Below, piece by piece: positions 23,919-30,237 of a stretch of 41,118 bases of DNA. Location: positions 1 to 41,118 of the forward strand of contig NZ_SDIF01000059.1 in assembly GCF_004122735.1 (NCBI RefSeq). The letters run 5' to 3'. The number at the start of each line of letters is the position of its first letter. Position 1 is the stretch's first letter. The position numbers were made by a program, and so were the translations under genes. Under the pieces are notes generated by a model that ran no database searches, was not told where the DNA came from, and saw nothing but the letters and a program-made list of their open reading frames with translations. This stretch comes from Streptomyces sioyaensis (GTDB lineage: Bacteria; Actinomycetota; Actinomycetes; Streptomycetales; Streptomycetaceae).

Positions 23919-24755
23919 ATGGCGTTGGACGAAACGACCCCACCCGAGCACTTGAATCCGCTACAGCGTTTCGGCCGTGACGTCAGACAGGTACGTCTGG
24001 CCCGCAAGCTCACCCAGAAGCACCTGGGCAAGGCCACGGGCTACTCCGAGGGGTACGTCAGCAAAGTCGAATCCGGCACGATGCTGCCCAGACCCAGCGA
24101 GAAGTTCGCCAAGGGCTGCGACACCGTGTTCGGAACGGGCGAGCTGTTCGCCGGCCTGCTGCGACGGATCGACGAGGGGGATCACCCGAGTTGGTTCGTG
24201 CCGTATCTCAACTTGGAGCGGAAGGCTTCGCGGATACTGGCCTACTCGGCAAGTGTTGTGCTGGGTCTCCTCCAGACAGACGACTATGCGCGGGCGATCT
24301 TCCAGGGGTACTTCTCACGCGAAAACGAGGAGGCAATCGAAGCCAAGGTCGCCGCCCGTTTGCGGCGCCGTGACGTGTTCGACCTGGAGACTCCACCATT
24401 CCTGTGGACCATCCTTGACGAGGCGTCCCTGCGAACTGTCGTGGGAGGCCGGGAGGTCATGGCGGGGCAGCTTGAGTACCTGCTGACAGTGGCAGCGGCA
24501 CCGAACGTCAAGCTTCAGATCATGCCCTTTTCGGCAGGCGCTCCGGCGGCATCCACAAAGCCGTTCATTGTGTTGCGTTTCACGGACGCCCCCACGGTGC
24601 TCTACACCGAGACGCGGGTAGGTGGCAGGATGCACGACTCCGCACAAACGGTCGACGCAGCCTTGGACGACTATGATCTGCTCAGGGCGCACGCGTTGTC
24701 CCCGGACCGGTCAGTCACCCTGATCAAGACTCTGCTGAAGGAGTACCGCGCATGA
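23919..24755 (+). CDS. XRE-family regulator with DUF5753 domain (Scr1-like)
   Basis: This 278-residue protein has an N-terminal helix-turn-helix (RQVRLARKLTQKHLGKATGYSEGYVSKVE, about residues 23-52) and a C-terminal DUF5753-type domain containing SVVLGLLQTDDYARAI and the region around PNVKLQIMPF. Streptomyces genomes hold many such proteins, each paired with a DUF397 protein. In the S. coelicolor Scr1/Scr2 pair they behave as a regulator and partner that affect antibiotic production and resemble a toxin-antitoxin arrangement. Here the downstream DUF397 gene overlaps as ATGA. The ATG at 23919 has AAGAGG close upstream. Codon use is less extreme in GC than that of its neighbours. Confidence 0.9.
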   Translation: MALDETTPPEHLNPLQRFGRDVRQVRLARKLTQKHLGKATGYSEGYVSKVESGTMLPRPSEKFAKGCDTVFGTGELFAGLLRRIDEGDHPSWFVPYLNLERKASRILAYSASVVLGLLQTDDYARAIFQGYFSRENEEAIEAKVAARLRRRDVFDLETPPFLWTILDEASLRTVVGGREVMAGQLEYLLTVAAAPNVKLQIMPFSAGAPAASTKPFIVLRFTDAPTVLYTETRVGGRMHDSAQTVDAALDDYDLLRAHALSPDRSVTLIKTLLKEYRA

Positions 24756-25105
24756 GTGCCGACTTGGATCTCGCCGGGGCTGAGTGGGTCAAGTCGTCCT
24801 ACAGCGACGCCAACGGCGGGGAATGTGTCGAGTTCTCCCGCACCTTCACTTGGGTCAAGTCGTCTTACAGCGGTGGCGACGGCGGCCAGTGCATCGAATT
24901 CTCCCCCGACCTCGCCTGGCGCAAGTCGTCCTACAGCGATGGTGATGGCGGCCAGTGCATCGAGTTCTCCCCCGCCCTCACCCAGGTCCAAGGCGTCGTC
25001 CCCGTCCGGGACAGCAAGAACCCCGACGGCCCGGCGCTCGTCTTCCCGGCGGGCGGCTGGTCGTCCTTCGTCTCGGCCGTCCAGCGCGGGGAGTTCGCCG
25101 CCTGA
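24752..25105 (+). CDS. DUF397 protein with triplicated motif (Scr2-like)
   Basis: This 117-residue partner of the XRE regulator is a DUF397 protein. A normal DUF397 protein has one W-x-KSSYS-x-G-GG-C-EF motif followed by the PVRDSKxPDGPxLxF half. Here the first half is present three times (WVKSSYSDANGGECVEF, WVKSSYSGGDGGQCIEF, WRKSSYSDGDGGQCIEF) about 24 residues apart, and the second half (VVPVRDSKNPDGPALVF) only once. It starts at the ATG at 24752, overlapping the XRE stop, so the two are translationally coupled. The extra copies could give a larger or multivalent binding surface for its partner. Confidence 0.92.
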   Translation: MSADLDLAGAEWVKSSYSDANGGECVEFSRTFTWVKSSYSGGDGGQCIEFSPDLAWRKSSYSDGDGGQCIEFSPALTQVQGVVPVRDSKNPDGPALVFPAGGWSSFVSAVQRGEFAA

Positions 25106-25143
25106 CAGCCGAAAACCCGGTGCTGTCCCGCGGGCACCGCCGA

Positions 25144-25149
25144 TAGCGT
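25144..25149 (+). promoter_or_regulatory. Possible -10 box for a leaderless epimerase transcript
   Basis: TAGCGT ends eight bases before the epimerase ATG, and no ribosome site is visible between them. This spacing is common for leaderless Streptomyces genes. No clear -35 is seen. Confidence 0.35.
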
Positions 25150-25157
25150 CAACGGCC

Positions 25158-26114
25158 ATGCGCATTCTTGTTCTTGGCGGTACGTCATTCGTCGGCCGCG
25201 CCATCGTGGAGGACGCCTTACGCACCGGGGCCGAGGTCACCCTGTTCGGCCGGGGGCGGACCGGGGCGGAGCTGTTTCCGGAGCTGACCCGGCTGATCGG
25301 TGACCGGGACACCGGTGACTACGCGGCGCTGGGCGCGGGCAGTTGGGACGCGGTCGTGGATGTCAGCGGCTATGTCCCGCGGCATGTCGGGCAGGCGATG
25401 GACGCACTGGGCGACCGGGTCGGCCGGTATCTGTTCCTCTCCAGCCATGCGGTGTACCAGCGGGCGGGGGTGGGGCCGGGTTCCGACGAGGACACCCCAC
25501 GGCGGCCGCCCGTACGCGACACCGAGGAGCTGACCGAGGCCACCTACGGGCCCTGCAAGGTGGCCTGTGAGGACGATGTGCTGGCGCGGTACGGCGCGCG
25601 GGCGACGATCGTGCGGGCCGGGAAGGTGGCCGGGCCGTACGACCCGTCGGACACGTTCACGTACTGGGTGCGCCGGGCCGCCCGTGGCGGACGCGTGGCG
25701 CTGCCCGCCGACCCCGGACAGCCGGTGCAGATCATCGACTCGCGGGATCTGGCCCGCCTCGTCGTGCGGCTGCTCGTCGACGACCGTCCGGGCGCCTTCC
25801 ACGCGGTGGGACCTGCCGAACCGGTCACGCTCGGCGGGCTGATCGAGACCTGTGCGCGGGTGGCCGGCAGCCGCATCGAGCTCGTACGGGTGCCGGACGA
25901 CGATCTGCCGCTGTTCTTCCCGCTGGTGCGGGACGACTGGGCGAGCCAGCAGCGCAGCCCGGCCCGCGCGCGGGCGGCAGGCCTGCCCGCGACGCCGCTG
26001 GAGGTGACCGCCGCCGACGTGCTGGCCTGGGACCGTGCGCGTGGCGAGCCGCCGCTGACGGCGGGGTTCACGCCGGAGGAGGAACGGGCGCGGCTGCTGC
26101 GCCTGAGGGAGTGA
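25158..26114 (+). CDS. NAD-dependent epimerase/dehydratase family protein
   Basis: This 318-residue protein has the extended short-chain dehydrogenase fold. The nucleotide loop MRILVLGGTSFVGRAIVED is at the N-terminus, VVDVSGYVPRH and YLFLSSHAVYQ carry the middle strands, and YGPCKVACE contains the catalytic Y-x-x-x-K. The middle and C-terminus resemble the reductase-like atypical SDRs related to mRNA-binding chloroplast proteins and isoflavone reductases. The substrate is unknown. It starts at the ATG at 25158. It is followed by a terminator at 26215. Confidence 0.85.
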   Translation: MRILVLGGTSFVGRAIVEDALRTGAEVTLFGRGRTGAELFPELTRLIGDRDTGDYAALGAGSWDAVVDVSGYVPRHVGQAMDALGDRVGRYLFLSSHAVYQRAGVGPGSDEDTPRRPPVRDTEELTEATYGPCKVACEDDVLARYGARATIVRAGKVAGPYDPSDTFTYWVRRAARGGRVALPADPGQPVQIIDSRDLARLVVRLLVDDRPGAFHAVGPAEPVTLGGLIETCARVAGSRIELVRVPDDDLPLFFPLVRDDWASQQRSPARARAAGLPATPLEVTAADVLAWDRARGEPPLTAGFTPEEERARLLRLRE

Positions 26115-26214
26115 GGCCGGGGCTGCCGGCCTCCGGCCGTCGCCCACGAGAGGGGGGCGAATGTGGATGTTTCGCTGCCTCGCGGCGTGGGGAGAAGGCC
26201 CGTACCGAACCAAA

Positions 26215-26261
26215 CGGGCTGCCCATCCCTCCTCGGGGTGCGCAGCCCGCCTTGTTTTTGT
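26215..26261 (+). terminator. Rho-independent terminator inside the leader of the propeller gene
   Basis: CGGGCTGC (26215-26222) pairs with GCAGCCCG (26242-26249), inner CCCTCCTCGGGG adds a second stem, and TTGTTTTTGTG follows. It can end the epimerase transcript or act as an attenuator for the gene starting at 26378. The remaining bases 26262-26377 hold the ribosome site and no gene. Confidence 0.7.
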
Positions 26262-26377
26262 GACGTGCGGTCTGTGGTGAGGGCTTGTGGTGACCCGGAC
26301 AGGGATCGCCGGCCCTTCGCCGTTCCCCCGTGTGGGGCTTGCCAGGTCCAGGGCGGCCCCCCACCGAAGGGGTCCAC

Positions 26378-27931
26378 ATGAGTACCAGCGTTCAGGCACC
26401 GTCAGAGGAACTGCTGCGGACGGCTTCCTTCCCCGGCCTGGTTGAGGCGACCGCCGGGGCGGGAGCAGTGAGCCGGGCGGCGGCGCCCACATTCCTGGCA
26501 GTTACCACGATCCCCGTCGGCACCAACCCGGTCGGGCTGGCGTTCATCCCCAACGGCGACCTCTACGTCGCCAACTCCGGGTCGAGCAATGTGCAGACCA
26601 TCGACACCGCCACGGACACCGTCATCGGTGCCGCGATCCCGACCGGCACCACGCCGGCCTGGCTGACCGTCGCGCCCAACGGCAGCGCCTACGTCCCCAA
26701 CAACATCTCCAACAACGTGACGGTGATCGACACCGCCACCAGCACCGTCCTCACCACGATCCCCCTCAGCGGCGGCCCCGCCGCGGCGGCGGTCATCCCC
26801 AGCGGCAACGTCTACGTCAGCCGCTTCGGGGCGAACAGCGTGCAGGAGATCTCCGTCACGACCAACACCACCATCGGCCCCGCGATCCCCACCGGCAGCG
26901 GCCCGGTCGGGATCGCGGTCGCCCCCAACGGCAAGGCCTACGTCGCCAACCGGAACGCGAACAGCGTGACGGTGATCGACACCGCCACCGCCACCGTCGT
27001 CACCACGATCCCCGGCTTCAACCAGCCGAACTTCGTGGCGATCGGCCCCAGCGGGGACGCCTACGTCGCCAACATCGGGTCGAACAACGTGACCCTGATC
27101 AACACCACCACGGACACGATCGCGACCACGATCCCCGTCGGCACCAACCCCTGGGGCATCACGGTCGGCCCCGACGGCCACGCCTACACGGCCAACCGCG
27201 GGTCGAACAACGTGTCGGTGATCGACACCACCACCAACACCACCATCGGCGCCCCGATCCCCGTCGGCAGCCAGCCGATTGCCCTGGTGGTCGCGCCCAA
27301 CAACAAGGTCTACGTCACCAACATCGCCGGGGCCAGTGTCAGCGTCATCCAGTTCGACCCGACGATCACCAGCATCACCCCCAACTCAGGGCCCGTCACG
27401 GGCGGCACGGTGGTGACGATCACCGGCACCAACCTGACCGGCGCGAGCGTCACCATCGGCGGCAACCCCGCCACCGGCGTGACCGTCAACTCCACCGGTA
27501 CGCAGCTCACCGCGACCACTCCGCCCGGGGCGCCCGGTCCCGCGGACGTCACCGTCACCACCCCTGGTGGCAGCACCACTCTGGTGGGCGGCTTCACCTA
27601 CTTCATCCCCGTCCACGCCACCTCGCTGACCGCGACCCCGGCGCTGACGAAGCTGTTCCCGCCGCACGTGTACTTCCCGTTCCTGACGGCCACGCTGACC
27701 GACACGGTCACCGGCCTTCCGGTGCCCAACCAGCCGATCCTGTTCAAGGCCGGCACCAACGTCCTGGGCATCGCCAACACCGACGCCAACGGCGTCGCCC
27801 GGGTGAACGAGACGCTCACCCTGACGCTCATCCTCCTCAACCACGGCTATGACGTCAGCTTCGCCGGCGCGGTCACCCCGACGGCGATCCTGTCGCCGTC
27901 CAGCGCCCACGCGGGAGTCATCGAGCCCTGA
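26378..27931 (+). CDS. YVTN beta-propeller protein with IPT/TIG and Ig-like domains
   Basis: This 517-residue protein has seven roughly 42-residue YVTN repeats (about residues 40-328), recognisable by YVAN and VxVIDTxTxTV in each, folding into a seven-bladed propeller. An IPT/TIG domain follows (SITPNSGPVTGGTVVTITGTN, to about 410) and an Ig-like domain (413-517) ends the chain. There is no signal peptide, membrane segment or anchor; the first 40 residues are Ala/Ser-rich and charged. Such combinations are usually extracellular adhesion or wall proteins, so export may be non-classical. The ATG at 26378 follows CGAAGGGGTCCAC, similar to the site of the Ig-repeat gene at 21224. Confidence 0.88.
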   Translation: MSTSVQAPSEELLRTASFPGLVEATAGAGAVSRAAAPTFLAVTTIPVGTNPVGLAFIPNGDLYVANSGSSNVQTIDTATDTVIGAAIPTGTTPAWLTVAPNGSAYVPNNISNNVTVIDTATSTVLTTIPLSGGPAAAAVIPSGNVYVSRFGANSVQEISVTTNTTIGPAIPTGSGPVGIAVAPNGKAYVANRNANSVTVIDTATATVVTTIPGFNQPNFVAIGPSGDAYVANIGSNNVTLINTTTDTIATTIPVGTNPWGITVGPDGHAYTANRGSNNVSVIDTTTNTTIGAPIPVGSQPIALVVAPNNKVYVTNIAGASVSVIQFDPTITSITPNSGPVTGGTVVTITGTNLTGASVTIGGNPATGVTVNSTGTQLTATTPPGAPGPADVTVTTPGGSTTLVGGFTYFIPVHATSLTATPALTKLFPPHVYFPFLTATLTDTVTGLPVPNQPILFKAGTNVLGIANTDANGVARVNETLTLTLILLNHGYDVSFAGAVTPTAILSPSSAHAGVIEP

Positions 27932-27971
27932 GCTCCCGCCCGCTCACCGGCCGGTGAGCGGCAGGCGTAAG

Positions 27972-28011
27972 ACCGGCCTGGCCGTGGGCAACCGTCCACG
28001 ACCAGGCCGGT
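27972..28011 (+). terminator. Hairpin terminator after the propeller gene
   Basis: ACCGGCCTGG pairs with CCAGGCCGGT and CGTGG pairs with CCACG, with one C-A mismatch and an eight-base loop. It lies 41 bases past the propeller gene stop. Confidence 0.65.
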
Positions 28012-28024
28012 GTTCGCGCGGCGG

Positions 28025-28042
28025 TTCTTAGAACTCTCTTAA
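28025..28042. promoter_or_regulatory. AT-rich direct repeat before the glycoside hydrolase gene
   Basis: TCTTAGAAC and TCTTAAATC occur 11 bases apart start to start, about one helical turn, and 25 bases before the ATG. They stand out from the GC background. Eleven-base direct repeats are typical sites for OmpR-type response regulators, so the gene may be under two-component control. Confidence 0.4.
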
Positions 28043-28066
28043 ATCCGCCGACTATTCACTCCATTC

Positions 28067-30076
28067 ATGATCTTCAACCCCCACAAGACCGCGGTACCCG
28101 GCCGTCCCACGCGCGTGCTCGCCGCCTCGCTCGCGCTGGCCGCGACCACCCTCGGCGTCGTCGGATGCGACCGCGCCGCCGCCGGCACCCTGGAGGGCAG
28201 CCGTCTCCAACTCCCCGTCTCCGGCGGCACCGTCGCCGTCGACACCTCCTCCCTCGCGGTGACCGCGCACACCGGAGCGGGGCGGCAGCTGGTGCTGTCC
28301 GAGGGAGCCGCGGGCGGGCTGGGCAAGCCCGGGCCGGTGACGCAGACGGCCGACGGGGCGCGCTGGAGCTACCCCGACAAGGGCCTTCAGGTGACGGCGA
28401 GTTCGCAGGGCGGGCGGCTGCGGATCAAGCTGCGGTCGGACCGCGACGAGTCGGTGAAGTGGCCGGTGACCGGGACCGACCGGGCCGCCTCATCCGTCCA
28501 GGTGCCGCGCGGTGAAGGACTGGACATCCCCGTACGGGACGCGTTCTGGAACCGCGACACCGAGAAGGGCGGGCTGGCGGGCAGCAGCATGGAGGTGGGC
28601 GGCGAACTGGCCCTTCCTCTGTGGGGCTACTCCATGGGCACGGCAGGCGGTAAGGGCGGCGGGAGCGGCGTCAGCTATCTCACCCCCACCGACCTCGGCA
28701 CATCACTGGGCTTCGCCTCCGCCGGCGGCCGGCTGCGAGCCACCGCCGCCCACGACTTCAACGCCGGTGAGGGCACCCGCGACTACGAGGTCTCGTTCGC
28801 GCTCACCGACGGCAACCCGGTCGCCCCCGCCGCCGACTACCGCTCCTACCTCTCCCAGCGCGGACAGCTCGGCAGCCTGCGCGAGAAGATCGAGCAGAAC
28901 CCGGCCGCCGAGAAGCTGCTGGGTGCGTTCCACGCCTATGTGTGGGGCGACGCGCGGACGGCCTCCGGGGTCGACAAGCTGAAGAAGCTGGGCGTGGACC
29001 GGATGTGGCTCGGCTACGACTCCGGCCCCGGCCCGATGAAGGCGCCGGCGGTGCGGGCCGCCAAGAAGGCGGGCTACCTCGTCGGCCCGTACGACACCTT
29101 CGCCAACGGCCAGGACCCCAAGACGGCCGACAGCCCCACCTCCGTCTGGCCGGACCGGGTCTACCCCGACTTCTGTGTCCGCAAGGCCGACGGCACCCCG
29201 GTGACGGGCTTCGGCAACCGCGGCTGCTACCTCAGCTCGCGCGCCTTCGAGAAGGCCGAGCCGACCAAGCACTACCTCGCCGACCGCACCCGCTCGATGG
29301 TCGCCAACGGCGCGGACAGCTACTTCCTCGATGTGGACGCCACGGGAGAGCTGTTCCGCGACCACGGCAAGGGCCACGAGATGACCAAGGCCGGTGACCG
29401 CCGGGCGCGGCTCGCCCGGATGAAGCGGCTGTCGAAGAACCTCGTCCTCGGTTCGGAGTCCGCCCAGTGGTGGGCCAACAAGGTGCTGGCCTACAACCAC
29501 GGCTCGGGCACCCCGGTCGCCGACGGCCTGTGGAAGCTGGAGCGCGACAGGAAGACGTGGGGCGGCTATCTGCCGGCGAAGGCTCCCGGTGCCTTCTTCA
29601 AGCCGGTGGAGCTGCCCCGCGAGCTGGCCACCGCCATGTACGACCCCACCTACCGCGTGCCGCTCTACGAGACCGCGCTGCACAGTTCCGTGGTCAACGC
29701 CGAGCGCTGGGAGCTGTCGTACGACAAGCTGCCGGCCCAGAAGACCACCCGGGCGCTGCTGGCGATGCTCAACAACACTCCGCTGAACTACGTCCTCGAC
29801 GGGCCCACGCTGGAGAAGAACGGGCCGGAGCTCGCCGCGCTGCAGAAGTTCTTCTCGCCGCTGCACCGCGCCGCAGGCACCGAGCGGATGACCTCGTTCC
29901 GGTGGCTGACCGGTGATCGCAGCGTCCAGCGCACGGTCTTCGGCGACGGCAAGCTGACCGTCACCGCAAACTTCGGCAGCAAGGCCCAGGGCGGCCTGCC
30001 GGGCGGCTGCGTGGATGCCAAGCTGGCCACCGACCAGCAGCCGCGGCGGCTGTGCCCGGCACGGGTGACCGGCTGA
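28067..30076 (+). CDS. Lipoprotein glycoside hydrolase (GH101-like fold)
   Basis: This 669-residue protein is exported and lipid-anchored. The first 33 residues form a signal peptide ending in the lipobox GVVGC, so Cys34 is the modified residue. A beta-sandwich (about 40-260) precedes a barrel-type catalytic domain (about 280-540) with HAYVWGDARTASGVDKL, DRMWLGYDSGPG and the acidic stretch YFLDVDATGELFRDH, which may hold the nucleophile; a C-terminal beta domain ends the chain. The arrangement resembles GH101 and related uncharacterised families acting on extracellular glycans, but I cannot name the substrate. It starts at the ATG at 28067. Confidence 0.72.
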   Translation: MIFNPHKTAVPGRPTRVLAASLALAATTLGVVGCDRAAAGTLEGSRLQLPVSGGTVAVDTSSLAVTAHTGAGRQLVLSEGAAGGLGKPGPVTQTADGARWSYPDKGLQVTASSQGGRLRIKLRSDRDESVKWPVTGTDRAASSVQVPRGEGLDIPVRDAFWNRDTEKGGLAGSSMEVGGELALPLWGYSMGTAGGKGGGSGVSYLTPTDLGTSLGFASAGGRLRATAAHDFNAGEGTRDYEVSFALTDGNPVAPAADYRSYLSQRGQLGSLREKIEQNPAAEKLLGAFHAYVWGDARTASGVDKLKKLGVDRMWLGYDSGPGPMKAPAVRAAKKAGYLVGPYDTFANGQDPKTADSPTSVWPDRVYPDFCVRKADGTPVTGFGNRGCYLSSRAFEKAEPTKHYLADRTRSMVANGADSYFLDVDATGELFRDHGKGHEMTKAGDRRARLARMKRLSKNLVLGSESAQWWANKVLAYNHGSGTPVADGLWKLERDRKTWGGYLPAKAPGAFFKPVELPRELATAMYDPTYRVPLYETALHSSVVNAERWELSYDKLPAQKTTRALLAMLNNTPLNYVLDGPTLEKNGPELAALQKFFSPLHRAAGTERMTSFRWLTGDRSVQRTVFGDGKLTVTANFGSKAQGGLPGGCVDAKLATDQQPRRLCPARVTG

Positions 30077-30114
30077 CCGACCGGTCGGCAGCCCGCTGAC
30101 CTGCTGATCTGCCG

Positions 30115-30145
30115 GAGGGCGGCCGCCCGCGGGGCGGCCGCCCTC
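30115..30145 (+). terminator. Perfect 14-bp terminator stem
   Basis: The arms 30115-30128 and 30132-30145 are perfectly complementary around a three-base GCG loop. It lies 39 bases past the glycoside hydrolase stop and isolates that gene from the nirBD promoter. Confidence 0.75.
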
Positions 30146-30176
30146 ACACGGCGGCCGCCCCGCCACTGAGGGCAGC

Positions 30177-30214
30177 GTTCCGCCCGGGAAACAGAGCAGA
30201 TGCGGGCGGGTAAC
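30177..30214 (+). promoter_or_regulatory. GlnR operator upstream of nirB
   Basis: Four pentamers, GTTCC, GAAAC, GATGC and GTAAC, are spaced exactly six bases apart. This is the GTNAC-n6-GAAAC-n6-GTNAC-n6-GAAAC layout of actinobacterial GlnR sites, with mismatches in three of the four. It ends 23 bases before the nirB start. nirB is a known GlnR target in S. coelicolor, so nitrogen control is expected. Confidence 0.65.
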
Positions 30215-30237
30215 AGCCACGCCCCAGTCTGAGGGGC

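Noticed and set aside
20850..28011. Complete prophage
   Set aside because: Only two phage-like small genes are present. No integrase, terminase, portal, capsid or lysis gene is seen.
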